Below are positions 42,423 to 58,266 of a DNA stretch of 64,000 nucleotides, piece after piece; position 1 is the first letter of the stretch; every line of letters starts with the position of its first letter. The notes beneath the pieces are model-generated. The model did no database searches. It saw only the letters and a list, made by a program, of their open reading frames with translations, and was not told the origin of the DNA. The translations under genes and the position numbers were made by a program. The stretch lies in the NCBI GenBank assembly GCA_034406715.1, contig CP137874.1:186001-250000 (forward strand), in the 5' to 3' direction. The DNA is from Rhodotorula mucilaginosa. Taxonomy: Eukaryota; Basidiomycota; Microbotryomycetes; Sporidiobolales; Sporidiobolaceae.

Positions 42423-43500
42423 CTAGGCGCCAGTTCCAGCCCGGATGAGGTCGAGGAACGATGCCTTGGAAAGACTCGTAACTGCAAGGACGAGAGAGAG
42501 TCAACACGTGCAAGAGGACTCGCTGGAGGAGAGCAAGACTCACGAGCGTCATTCTTGCCGCGTGCGCCGAGAATGTTTGGCCGCCGGCTGATGGTAGGCG
42601 CGGCACCCTCGCCCTCGCCGTCCTTGGCGGTAACCTTGACGGCGAGTTTCCTCCGCTTCTCCTGTTCCTCGACATCCTTGTCCTTGCCCGCGACTCCCTG
42701 TGCAGCGCCGATGGCGTTGAACAACCGGACGACACCCCTCTGCGCGAGTTTGCGCAACCGCTTCTCGCGCTCGGCGCTCGTCTCGCCCTCCTCGACGGAG
42801 AGTTTGCCTCCCCGTTTCGCCGCCTCGAAATCCCGCGCGGCCTTCGATTCCCACTCGGAGAACGGCAACGGGGGACGCGGGCCCCAGCCGCCGATGACGT
42901 CCCGGACGTGCCCGCGCGCGAGGTGGGCCGCTTTGGTCTCGCGGATGACGGCGCGCGTTTTTCGCTCGAGTCGGAGCGTCGCGGCCGAGGGCGGGGCATG
43001 CTTCGGGATCGGATTGGACGCAGTCGAAGGGAGCGAAATGAGGTGCTGCAGCGACGATGAGAAAGCGGAAGCCGTACTCGGTCGCAAAGTCGTGTGCTTC
43101 AGCTCTGCGGGAGGGTTTCAGGCGCTTGTCAGCATCGTCACGAGCTCAGGCCGCTCTACGAGAGATGCGTACTCTTTGCTGGTCGCTCTTGTCCGTCTTC
43201 GAGCATCTCTCGGATCGCATCATCGTCGTCGTCGTCGTCTGCTCCGCTTTCGTCGTCGGATCCAACCGAGAACTCGTCCTCGTCCGCCATGCTCTGATCG
43301 TCCGACTCGTCGTCGTCCTCGTCGTCGTCCTCGTCGGCCTCAGCAGCGTCTGCCTCCTCTTCATTCTTGCCCTTGCCGTTGACGGGGTGGATCGGTTCAT
43401 CCGAGATGGCCTGACCGGGCGCGAGGGGTCGCTCCTCGGCTTCCGGCTCGACTGCCGCGCGAGGGCGCTTCTTGAGGATAGATTTCGGACCAGCAGACAT
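42423..43500 (-). CDS. RRP15: rRNA-processing protein RRP15
   Basis: Three exons (43500-43173, 43104-42544, 42481-42423) encode about 315 aa. The N-terminal third is basic, then very acidic (runs of D and E). The RRP15 domain (PF07890) follows: SAFSSSLQHLISLPSTASNP, a run of Arg/Lys helices, EREKRLRKLAQRGVVRLFNA and IGAAQ. The protein ends with SKASFLDLIRAGTGA, the typical C-terminal helix. Family knowledge: Rrp15 is a nucleolar factor of pre-60S particles needed for early 27S pre-rRNA processing. The last exon is only 59 nt but carries that conserved helix, which supports the splice. It lies 250 bp downstream of nothing else on its strand and is divergent from SAHH. Confidence 0.88.
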
Positions 43501-44754
43501 CCTTCACAGCTCTTCTCGGTCGTAGCGAGCAATAGGACTGTGCAAAAGAGCTTGCTCAACTTTCTCACGCAAGTCTCACGCGGAAGCAACATCAAATCGA
43601 GCGCGAGCTCGTGCAAATTTTCGCCCGTCAGAACTGGGCCGAGAGTTATACATATTGAGGTTAAGAAGTTACGCGGGCTAGAGCTCCAGCGTGAAGCTCA
43701 TGAGGGCGTCGCACGCTGAAGCGAACTCCGGGCCCTCTCTGGCGGTAGGGTGGCCGGGTAATGTTCTGCCGTCTGTTCCTAGTTCCTGCAGCGGAGTGGT
43801 CGTCCGTCCTGCTCGTCGTTCCCTGCCGTTCGTCGCACACTTCTTCTCGCGGCGGGAGGTCCAAAGGACCGGCGAAAAGGGATGGCGGGGAGGATCTGCT
43901 GCTTGTCTTCCCTGCGGACGACCACTCATGACGGAGGATGCAGCCCCACGGGAACGCGGCTGCAGGCGTAGCTTTGCATCAGCACCATTACAGCAGAGTT
44001 TCCTGCGACAGAGAGAGAACCTACCGCTCCGATCGTGCTTCTGGAGGGACGTCGAGGCCTGCCCGTGGGAGCGAATGACCTGCGTTGACGAACGGCGTCA
44101 CTTCGGACATGAGCCCGTTCGCCTGCTTCATGAACGTCCGAGCGAATGGCTTGCACTGGACCGTCCGGTGCAGAGCATCGTAGACGCAAGTGTACTGTGC
44201 GATCTGCGCGAGGGGTCCTCGAAGGTGAGCAAGTGGGGCCGGAGGCGGTCGACGGGCAGTGCAAGGTCCACAGCGGGCGCACCTGGTAGAGATCAGATTG
44301 CCTCTGCGAGTCTACTTTGTCGATACCGTGGCCGCCCAGTCGAGGCATGCTGAGAGGTGGATCCAACGTGCCTCAGCTCCCGAGAACCAAGGATTTTTGC
44401 GCCCTGCAGCTAATGCTGATTACAAATAGCCTGGTATTCGTCCGGAAATTGCATTCCGGAATTCGACTGGGAATTCACAACCGCAATTGTAATGGTCGAT
44501 AACCAGGCAGAAATTGAAATAGCGGGCGATATTCGCCTCGCCCTCCCTACCACTCTGTGTGGTTGCGGAGTACGGCAGAACGCAAGATTATTCCAAATCC
44601 GAACTGCCTGAATCAGCCAGTAAGGGCTTCACGACGTGCAGAGGATGCCGATGATTTTCCGCATCCCGTCGGACCACGCCGCGCTCGCGAGACGCGCTCA
44701 GCTGCTCTTTTCTCTTCCCCTCTCTCTCCCACACGCTTCTTCGAGTTTGCAAAG
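43501..44754. other. Divergent intergenic region, AT-rich palindromic patch
   Basis: These 1.25 kb lie between the RRP15 start (-) and the SAHH start (+). A 147-codon minus frame at 43926-44366 shows no domain and is not called. Around 44419-44508 an AT-rich patch holds nested inverted repeats. The SAHH leader near 44700-44750 is pyrimidine rich (TCTCTCTCCC). Confidence 0.5.
44419..44508. repeat. Nested inverted repeats in AT-rich patch
   Basis: Arms readable by eye are ATTACAA (44419-44425) with TTGTAAT (44487-44493), GCCTGGT (44429-44435) with ACCAGGC (44502-44508), and TCCGGAA (44441-44447) with TTCCGGA (44454-44460). Two GAATTC sites lie inside. The patch is clearly poorer in GC than its surroundings. 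Confidence 0.6.
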
Positions 44755-47044
<2,290 letters not shown>

Positions 47045-47736
47045 GCGGTTTCGTCCCGGGTCGCTCGCGCTTGTCTATCGGTTTCCACTTCTCTCTCTCG
47101 TGTCTCCTCTGGGCAGTTGAGACTTGACGACGTGCGGAGTGCATCGATATCCCGTCGGTGCATTCGTCGTCGATCTATCAGGTCCTAATTTTTTCTTTCG
47201 ATTCTTTATCCCTCTCCGAGTGGTCCTCAACGGCCGTCACTCCTCCCTTTAACGATACCCCTTTACCTGGCGGTGTCTTACTTGTTCGGAGCTCAGGCTT
47301 GAGCTCAAAAACGAGGCACTGCCTCTTCCCTCACTGTGCCGTTCTGTATCCCTTCCTTCCGGTTCTCGTTTTGCATCCGTCACGAAGGGTCCCTCCGTCT
47401 CTTTACCTCGTTGTTCACACTCTATACACACTCGCATGCAACATCAACTGTTACCCCAAAAAGGTTTCCGCTCCGGTCGGTCGCTAGGCGAAATGTTCGA
47501 CAGCCTGATGCGAGCTTGCCGCGAAGTTTCCTGTTGCACCTGCCGCCCCCCCGCTTTACCTCATTGTCCAGTTTCTACATAGTCACATGCAAACCTCCTT
47601 TCCAAGTCCCTGAAATCGCCTGCCTCGAGAGGTCGGTCGGCCGGGAAAAGATTTCTCGACAAAGCAAGCGAAGAGGCGATCGCAAGTCCTGCCGGACTCT
47701 CCTCATTCCGCACACGCTCGAGAGCTCGCACCAAAG
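47045..47736. other. Intergenic between SAHH and MIC10, no feature recognised
   Basis: This stretch is pyrimidine-rich and probably holds the SAHH 3' UTR and the MIC10 promoter and leader. Frames of up to 248 codons begin near 47336 but run through MIC10 introns in the wrong frame and show no domain. Confidence 0.5.
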
Positions 47737-48923
47737 ATGTCTGCACCAGCTCCTACTTCGCCGCAGCAAGTCCGCTCGGAGGACATCCTCAGCGCAAAGG
47801 TCAGTCCCTGTGCGAGTCGAAGTGACGCCCGCTCGCGTCCCCACCGAGTTCCGGGACGACAAGGAGGGAACAGGCGGGCACAGCGCGTACGAGCCGAGAC
47901 GGAGCATAGGCACTGACAGATCGCCTTCTGCCCCCTCTGCCTCTGCCTCGACCCGCCCGCTTGGCTCGCTGCCGACGCCTGATCGCCAACTCGCTCATCA
48001 TCGCGCGTGCGCGCCGTCACCTTGCCTCAACTCGTGTGACGCTGACCGCTCGACCGTACCAACGACCGGCGTGACGACTTAATCCGACCCGCCTCGCCGC
48101 CGCCGCCGCCCTGCCGCTCGCAACAACAGACCGACCTCTGCCTGTCGAACGCCCTCGTCAAGGCCGGAACCGGTCTCGCCGTCGGTATCGTCACCAGTGC
48201 TATCCTCTTCCGTCGTGAGTATGCCATTCCTCCTTTCCCCTCTCGCGCAGTCACGGTGCGGGTCCGCCTTTCTGCTCGGCCGATGTTTTTGTCGCTCGGG
48301 CGGATCCGCACACTGGCGAGAATGCGAGAAGACTCTACCCGCCGGCCGCAAACACAAAAGTCCCTACCGGTACTGACAAACACGTCCTCCGGCAGGTCGC
48401 CCGTGGCCCGTCTTCCTCGGTCTCGGTTTCGGTATCGGCCAGGGCTACTCAGAGTGCGAGCGGGTATTCAACCCGGCTGCGATTCCCGGCTTCAAGATCC
48501 AAGGCGCCGAGAAGGTGGGTCATGGGCTTCAGACCTGCAAACTGCGTTCAGGCAGACGAGAGCCCGAGAGTGGCGAGTGCTGACTCTGAACCACCGCGGC
48601 CCCGGCAGTCCTCGCCGTTCCAGCTCTCGTCTCCGTTCGCCGCCGTCTCGCCGTCGCAGTCGTCTGCGGTCCGACCGGGCCCTCCCGTCCCGGCCTCGAC
48701 TCCGGCGGCCGCGAGCCACACGACGACCCAGAGCGTCGTGAACCAGGCCAAGGGCGCGTTCGAGTCGGCCAAGTCCAAGGCGAGCGAAGTCGTGCACGAG
48801 GTGCAGGACAAGGCCGAGCACGTCAAGGACAAGGTGGTCGGCGCGGCGAGCTCGGCGGAGAAGAAGGCAGAGGCCAAGGTCGACGAGATCAAGGCCGTCG
48901 GTGGCGACAAGAAGTGGGTTTGA
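47737..48923 (+). CDS. MIC10: MICOS subunit MIC10 with long C-terminal extension
   Basis: Four exons (47737-47799, 48130-48214, 48396-48514, 48609-48923) encode about 193 aa, roughly twice the usual 80-100 aa. The MIC10 core is clear: DLCLSNALVKAGTGLAVGIV, TSAILFRRRPWPVFLGLGFG, IGQGYSECERVF. It contains two glycine-rich membrane segments (GxGxGxG type), which in the family drive oligomerisation and bend the inner mitochondrial membrane at crista junctions. After the core, the fourth exon adds about 100 residues. First comes a Ser/Pro/Ala linker, then an Ala/Lys/Glu amphipathic helix region (QAKGAFESAKSKASEVVHEV, QDKAEHVKDKVVGAASSAEK) resembling LEA or apolipoprotein-like helices. The first intron, at 330 nt, is unusually long. 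Reading through the last intron would give a short protein that stops soon after the core, so two isoforms are possible. Confidence 0.82.
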
Positions 48924-49182
48924 AGCGGGGCGCTTTCCTTCCGTACACTAGAAAACAGGTCTTGGCTTTCTCTTCCTCGTAATACCTCGCGGTGCATACA
49001 CATTCCCCGCCAAGAGTGAGAGCGTGCGTGCGTACGAACGAGCGGGCGAGCGAGCGAGAGATGGTTCGATTGGTCGGCGTGGCTCGACGCGCTCAAGCCT
49101 TCGCGATCGTTCGTTCCGCGCGACTTTTCCCAAGTTTTTTTTTGCACGCTGCCTTTGTCCCGTTCTCCTCTACAACGCATAG

Positions 49183-51504
<2,322 letters not shown>

Positions 51505-51811
51505 TCTGCGCGGCGCCGACGCCTCGATTTCTTCCCCCTTTCTTTCTCACGCGCAATCACGGACTCTTACAGCACCACCATATACCCCATTCGAATCGCT
51601 GCACTTGCTCCGATAGACTTGACAGGCTTTGCAATGAGGCGAGGCTTTCAGAAGCGCTGCAGGGGTGTAAGCTTTACGGTTGCAAACGAGAAGAGATGAA
51701 AGTAGATGGCAGAAAGTATGGAGGTCCACGCTAATGCAAAACTTAGGGTATGATATTCCACCGATGGAAAAGTGTGCCAACTCTATCCACCGATGGAAAA
51801 GTGTGCCAACT
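51505..51811. other. Convergent 3' intergenic region
   Basis: This 307-bp stretch lies between the stop codons of CYP51 (+) and the DUF3431 gene (-). It contains one unit of a 29-bp tandem duplication and otherwise nothing recognisable. Confidence 0.6.
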
Positions 51812-51814
51812 CTA
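51757..51814. repeat. Perfect 29-bp tandem duplication reaching a stop codon
   Basis: Two identical 29-bp units (51757-51785 and 51786-51814) start TCCACCGATGGAAAAGTGTG. The second unit ends with CTA, which is the TAG stop of the minus-strand DUF3431 gene. The first unit therefore lies in its 3' UTR. Confidence 0.9.
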
Positions 51815-54370
51815 GCTGTCAAAGCAGTGGCCTTTTGCAGGCGAGCCTTCGCCGTCCGGGCACTCTTCCTGGATCCTGCTCTCCGCACAGTCAAAGATGC
51901 TAGGCCATGACCGCTCGACGGCGTGTCCAAAGATTGGGTTCGAAGGGCCGCCCGAGTCGTTCGGACCCCATCCCTCGTGGACCCAGTGCCCCTCCGGAGC
52001 CTCGAGGAGCTCGGAAAGGTAGGCGTAGTGCTCGTACGGGTTGGCGATTATGCGACACTTTGAGACGGCGAATTGGCCTGACCAGGCGCCTTGAGACGCC
52101 ACGATAAAATGGTCAGTGACGGAGTCGGCAGGAGAGAAACTGGCCAGCACGGACACTTTGAATGCTATTCGGCGGACACAGTTGACCGCGGAACATGCTC
52201 CACATCTGCGCGATCATCTGTGGCAAGCGAGAAAGGACACGTCAGATGCTGGGCCGGCATATGGTGAAGACTGTGGCGGCGGTCTTACGAGAAAGTGCAA
52301 TCCGACCGCCGAGTCGGTACCGCACTCGAGCTTTACATTCGGCCCAAAGTTGACGAAGCCCGTCTCGGGCGTCACCTCCCTCAACCGAGGCCGTACGACG
52401 TCATGCCACGCGAGATAGGCCTGGAAGAAATAGGTCATGTCGGCGAGCTTGCGTCGGCGCAAATGCGACGCCGGCTGGGCCAAGTGATCCCGCACCGCGG
52501 GAAGCGGGTCGGTCGGCGCCGGCGCGAGGTCCGCGACGGTCTGATTGTAGTGCAGCAGGATATGCTGCGAGTACAAATCGAGGAGGGGAATTCCCAGCTC
52601 GTCGAGTTCAGCGCGCGTGCCGAGCGAAGCAAGCGTTTCCCAGAGAGTGCACTCACGCTCAGATACGTCGCACCTTCTCTCCCCAGGTTCGGCAGTGGTA
52701 CGACCTCGTCCGCCGGGGCAAGAGCGAGCTTTTCGCGCAGGAAGTCGGCAGAATGTGGGCCTTTGTTGTAAAGGACCACCCGATTTTGCCGCGAAGCGAC
52801 GTACGGCGAGGTCCTGAGCTCCTCGAGGTCCCTCCGCATTTGGGTAACGTCTTCGTTGTAGTATGAAATGACGAGGTCGACCGTTTGAGAAGCGACAGGC
52901 GCCAAGAAAAGAGGGCAGATGTATGGTCGGGCGGCCCGGGGCAGGCGTGCGCAGGAGGAGTAGAGCGATGAGCTGATCGAGCTCTCAGAGTAGGAGGGTC
53001 CGTGCGACGACGACAATGTGGAGAGAGGCGGGACGAGGGCCAACATGGCTAAAGGTACGAAGGGGATGAAGCTTCGCCGGAAAAGCGATGTCGAGCTCGA
53101 AGCTACGTGCTCCTCGCAGGGTGTCGCGCCGCCGCCGCCTCGCTCTCGCCGATGTGGTGACGGGGATCGCGACGCTGAGCCGTCCGTACCGTCCGTTTTC
53201 GATTCGACCTCTCCGTACGTCGGACCACGCTCGTTTCGCCACAATCGCACGACGGCTCCGACGTCCTCGTCGAGGCAAAAGGCGCCGACTGTACCGGCGA
53301 GGTAGATCAGATACAATTGCATCGATCTCTGACGGAACGGAGCCAGCCCGTCGATCGAGGAGATGCCGAGGAGAATGAGGTTGCGTGGGAAGATGGCAAG
53401 AGCTGGCGTGAGCGCCGACAAAGAAATGCGCAGAAGGGTGTATAGTGCCGCTTTCGTGGCCACACCGAGAGCAATCAGCGTCATGAAAGCCGGCGAGGAT
53501 GTTGAGGCGAGATGATCTTGCGATTCCATCGGACGGACGAATCGGAGGAAAGGCAGGAGGAAGAGGGATGCACAGGCGGCACTCTATCGACAATTCCGGA
53601 CTGGTCAGAACACGAGTCAACGTACAGACGTTCAATGAAGAGGCACGGGATGGCGCACCGTCGTTGCGTGCTGCGCGATGTGCAGCCCGTCGAAAGCGCA
53701 AAGGCCATCCTTGATCCAGAGCAGGCTCACGGCGTCCAGTATGATCTGGACAATCGCCAACGCGACCGAGACCGCTCCGACAGGAGTACCGATAAGCACA
53801 AAAGCGAGGAGAAAAGTAAGGGCGACGTAAAGGGGTGTCTGAGGTGACCAGTCGCTTTGGCGAGGAGCGGCCGTCCATGGTCGCAAATGGGGCAGAGCGG
53901 AACAGCCAATCAGAGCCGGCACGACGAGGATCTTTGAGTATAGAGATCAGGTCAGCTTCGAGTGAAGTCACAATCGACGCGTCGGGCAGCGGGCTCACCT
54001 CGAGCGTTTGGGAAAGAGTCGCTGGATCGCGGATAAAACGGACAGCGCGGAGCGCCGCCGCTGCTGCCGCCGCCGCTCCGGCTAACCACGCCGTTCTCCT
54101 GAACTGTACAGCGGTCCCGCCGGGAAAGCTGCCTGCGGCTCCGTTGGCGAACGCAGATCCGGACGACGCCGGAGGTTCTTGCTCAGAAGGAAGGTGCTTC
54201 CATCTGCCGGTGCGCTGTTGCAAGGCCGATGCCGAGTTGACGAGGACAGCAAAGACAACATACTCGACTGCCGGCAACGCCGCTAGCTGCGCAGGGGACG
54301 CGCCGCGGAGCGATTGTGTTGAAAGGACGGACAATGCGACGAAGCTAGCAAAGTGCGCGAGCGGCATCAT
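51812..54370 (-). CDS. Multi-pass membrane protein with C-terminal DUF3431 domain
   Basis: Six exons (54370-53999, 53931-53659, 53583-52657, 52564-52289, 52217-52157, 52089-51812) encode about 728 aa, all in phase. The N-terminal 300 residues hold about seven hydrophobic segments, for example FASFVALSVLSTQS, LYVALTFLLAFVLIGTPVGA and LYLIYLAGTVGAF. A Ser/Glu-rich loop and a last segment (FIPFVPLAMLALVPPLSTL) follow. The DUF3431 domain then runs VDLVISYYNEDVTQMRRDLE, NRVVLYNKG, LPNLGREGATYLSHILLHYN, IQSAWSGQFAVSKCRI, and NDSGGPSNPIFGHAVERSWP. DUF3431 is a fungal domain thought to be glycosyltransferase-like; its role is unproven. The membrane part is reminiscent of an ABC-transporter TMD0, which is an inference. 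The frame is open upstream of the chosen ATG without an in-frame Met, so extra 5' exons are possible. Confidence 0.75.
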
Positions 54371-55115
54371 CCTGCGACGTCTGTTTCCGAGGATGCGCCG
54401 TCGCAGCCGGGCACCCTCGTTCCACAGTAGACTGGCAGCTTGGGTCTGGAGAGGGAGCTGCCATCGCTTTCGGCTTCGAGACTAGGATCCTGCTTTGGTC
54501 GACCTCGTGGCTACCAGGAGGGGTGCGAGCGCCGCGGAGCTGGGGTACAATGCGTACGCGCGTACGCGGCGCGCGGCGCGCGGCGCGAGTCTTGGCGGGT
54601 CGAACTCATCGCAAACCTTGGCGAACACGCGGCAGATCAGTCTGTCGAGAACCGAGTGCACCACAGCTTCTGCTGTCGGCTGTAGCGGCGTCCCCTTTGA
54701 GCACGAGCGCTGCGCGGCCGGTACAGTAGCCGTCTGCTCAGCAGGCAGGTGGTTTTGCCGTGGCTGCAGCTGCTGCAGCCAGCACCAAGCACCGGGTCCG
54801 GTCCGATGTAGAACTCGCCAAAGACCGAGTCGACTCGCGACACCTTCCCGTTTCTCATTTTGCTTTCTGCGATGAAACGTCCGCATACTGTATCAAGGAT
54901 GACTTACAGTAACACAATACTCATATTTAGTTATAATATCATGAGCGACAATATGCCCGGCGGTAACCGGGTTGAGTACCGGAGCGCTCCCTTTGTTTTC
55001 CTCTGCAGGCTGCAAAGACCGTACTGCGCAAAACCTTATGCTTGCCCTGATTCCTGTCAGCTGGAAGTCAGTCTGTAGGAAGTGCTGTTTGCGAGAGCGG
55101 CAATTGCACCGACGC
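54371..55115. other. Intergenic, possible upstream exons of the DUF3431 gene
   Basis: The minus-strand reading frame of the membrane protein continues open from 54370 back to about 54483 (SLLWNEGARLRRRILGNRRR). It could follow an acceptor at CCTAG there. A further minus frame near 54858-54637 has no recognised domain. A short GCGCGC-rich stretch lies at 54550-54590. Confidence 0.4.
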
Positions 55116-57939
55116 CTACACAGAAGCCTTGATGGCAGCCATCACATCCTCCATACCCTCCTGGGCAGCGATCGTGCGCTTGCTCTCCCGCTTGCTCTTC
55201 TTCTTCGCCGGACGGTCGCCATCGCCAGCTGGCGGTGCTGTCGACGCGCCACCAGCTGCGCTCGCAAAGATCTCGTCGACCTCGTCCGCCTTGCGCTCGC
55301 GCTTCTTCTTGCTCCGCTTCGATTCGGATCCCTCGGCGGCGGCGGCGGCGGCAGCAGACGCGTCGCCACCAGGCATGGCAGCTTTCGCCTGCGCCTCGGT
55401 CGAGTCGTTCTCAGCCTTGAGGCGCGCCTTCTCCTCGTTCGTGATCCGCGCCATCTTGGCCTTCCAGTCCTCGCGCTTCCGGCCCCACAGCGGCAATTCG
55501 AGCTTGCGCGCAAAGAAGTGGGCGTAAGCGCTCCGCTGCAGGTCGTTCTGCTGGTCGAATAAGCTCTGCGCGATCTTGTCCTTGAGGTAGACGTCCGCCG
55601 AAGCGAAGCATCGTTCGGCGACGCGCGAGCCGATCCGGTCGTCGGCGAGGACGGCGTAGTGGCCGAGGAGCGACATGATGAACGTGCGGAGACCGCGAGG
55701 AGGCACTGTCGGCGACGTGAGGAGGACGTCGAGGACGCGGGAAGACGTGGCGGACCGAGAAATGGCGAGGAGGGAATCGAACGGAAGAGCGGCGATACTG
55801 TTTTTGACAAACCGCGCGTCAGTTCCGGCGACGACGCAGGGCAGAAGAGGGCACAGGACACGCACGAGTCGAGCACGACCTGGTTGTGAGGCGCGTGTAA
55901 CCGCAGCCATGTCTGCAAGAGCACGGATCCCTGGGTAGACGGTTCGGGCGTCGCGCCGGTGGCCAGCTTCTTCCAGTACTGTCGGCGAATGTGAGCGTCA
56001 GTCAACGGTCCGGAAACGTATTTCTGATCTAGCGATGTGAAGCATACCATCAGCCGATTCAGCGTGAGCACACAGGGCACGACGAGCTTTTTCTCCTCGT
56101 CGGTGTGAAGGCCGAAAGTGTCGAGGAGGATCTGTCAAGCCTTCGGTCATCAGTAACTCATTTCCAAAGGTCAGCGCGTCAACAGAAGCACCACGCACAT
56201 CAACCACCTCGCCTTCGCAGGCAGATAACCGCGTCGCACTTTCCATCAAAGCGCGGAGCACGCCCGTCCTGAAGTTGTCGATCCACTCGCCCCTCCGCTC
56301 GGTCGGGACGGCCTTCAACTCGCGCACGAGTCGTTGCATCTGCACCTCATCCACCCTCGACACGCCGACGGCGACGACGAAATTGGCGACCGCGTTGGCG
56401 GCGAGTCGTTGCAATTTGCCCTCGAAAAAGTCGGACCAGAGCGCGTCAAAGACGGGTTTCGGCGCGAGGCGGAGGAGCATCTCGAAAGTCGGGGAACTGG
56501 CCGGGTGACGCAACAATCCGGCGAGGTACTCTTCGCGGAGGTTGGACCCGACCGAGCTCGACTCGCCAGCTTCGACCTGCGTGACCAACCCGCACAAGAT
56601 CCGGTCCGCCCACCCTCCGGGAGTCCACCCCTCGAGCGCTTCGAGCTCGACCAAGATCCGCACCACCGGTCCCGCCACTTCGTGCATCGCCGCGCGCCGG
56701 ACCCCTTCCCCCGCTACGGCGCCTGCGCTCGGCACCGCGTTCCCCGTAGCGAAATCGATCCCGGCCGTATCGAGCGCGTTCAACGACTCGTGCATCTCGC
56801 GCAACGCTTGCCGGAACTCTGTCGGGATCGCGAACCGTTCGGCCGTAGTCGCTTTGCCCTTGCCTTTCCCGTTCGGGTCGGCTTTCGCGAGAGCGGCATC
56901 GTCCGCGAGCCAATTCCGGCCAAACGTCGCCCCTTGGCCCTTGCGGAACTGGGCACTCTTCTTGCTCCGCTCGCCGCGGGCTTTCGGGTCGGAAGAAGAG
57001 GCCGGGACGCCCGACATGACGAGGAGGAGGATCCGGACGCAGTGCGAGGCGAACGGGTCGTAGATGAGGCTGGGCAAGGTGGGCGTGAGCTCGGCGACGA
57101 CGGAGAGCAGGAGAGTGGTCATGGTCGGCAGCGTGTCGGTGTCGTCAGCCGACGCAGGGCCACTCGCGACATTTCCCCGAGTCTGCAAAAGGGGGGAGTT
57201 AAAGTCAGCCCGACTGTTTGGCGCAGTTCCGAATGGCACTCGAGAGACTCACCTCGCGATCGACTGTCTCTCCGGCGAGCTCAAACAGAGTCTGCAAGAC
57301 GTGACTCGCGCTCCGGTGCTTGACGAGGCGTTCAAACTGGCCGGCAAAGCGGTCGAGCAAGACTCGCCTCGCAAAGTCGTCCATCGCGTACAAGAGCTGT
57401 TCGAGGACGACGCTCGTCTCGCCGTCACCGGCCAATTCAATCTCGTGACCCGAGAGCGACTCGAGCGCGGACCGGAGCAGCAACGGGCGCTCGTCTTCGA
57501 TCTCTTCCTCGACCTCTTCGCCGTTGTCGTCGATGACGAGCTGCGTCGCGGCTTTCCCGTGCCCCTGAGCGGTCATCTCGTCGATCTGTTCCGACACGCG
57601 CTTGAAGTAGGCCTTCGTATCGGGATCAGGTTCCGGCAGAGCGTTGGGGTCGGGCGGGAAGGCGGGTCTGTCTGTCGATTCGCCGTCCGGCTGCTGCTGC
57701 TGCTGCTGTTGCTGTTTCGGGAGGTTGTCCCAGTCCATGCGGGACTTGCGTTCCCTGAGCCTGCGTTCCCTCTCCAACCGAGCAGCATCTTCCTTCTCCT
57801 GCTGTTCTCGCTTGAGCTGTGGGGTTGCGGCGAGCAGTCAGACGAGAGAGAGAACGAGAAGCAGGATGAGCGGAGGTGGACTTGCCCGCTTCTCCTCCTT
57901 GCGCGCGTTTGCGCTCTGGCGTTGCCTTGGTCGTGGCAT
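55116..57939 (-). CDS. NOP9: Nucleolar Pumilio-type RNA-binding protein NOP9
   Basis: Six exons (57939-57886, 57816-57253, 57182-56199, 56131-56048, 55978-55866, 55797-55116) encode about 826 aa. The N terminus is basic (MPRPRQRQSANARKEEKR) with a Gln run. Pumilio-like repeats follow: SHVLQTLFELAGETVDRE, IYDPFASHCVRILLLVMSG, SPTFEMLLRLAPKPVFDAL, LQRLAANAVANFVVAVGVSR, SRVLDVLLTSPTVPPRGLRT, and DRIGSRVAERCFASADVYLK. The C-terminal tail is Lys rich. Family knowledge: Nop9 binds the 3' part of the 20S pre-rRNA and guards ITS1 from early cleavage during 40S assembly. The first intron (57885-57817) has a GC donor (GCAAGT), needed to keep EEKR-LKREQQEKED in frame. It is divergent from THI20, with 327 bp between starts. 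Confidence 0.9.
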
Positions 57940-58266
57940 TGCGCGCTATCCCTCTGTGCCAGTCACAGGCAGCGGTGTAGAGTGCAAGTCGAGGCAGGCC
58001 GCCGACTCACGTTGAACGGCTCTCGAGCTCATCATCGACAGCCGTGTCGAGCTCCTCACTCAATCTCCCGCTTGGGCTCTGTAAGACGGTCTGTAGCTGC
58101 ATACTATATCATACAGAATGACCTGCAACTTCGACTATCCAAAGCACCGAGGTCGTGAGTTTTTGATGAGAACTTGGCGGATTTCGCTCGGCGGTCCCCG
58201 GGAATGATCTGGCTTGACTTTCGTCAGAGGCGCTTGTCTAGCTTGAATCGCAACTGGGCGTAAAGG

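Noticed and set aside
43926-44366. 147-codon minus-strand frame between RRP15 and SAHH
   Set aside because: It has no domain, no splice context and biased composition typical of chance frames in GC-rich DNA.
47400-47600. Two similar blocks (TTTACCTCRTTGT...) suggesting a local repeat
   Set aside because: Similarity is short and patchy and can be explained by shared pyrimidine-rich composition.
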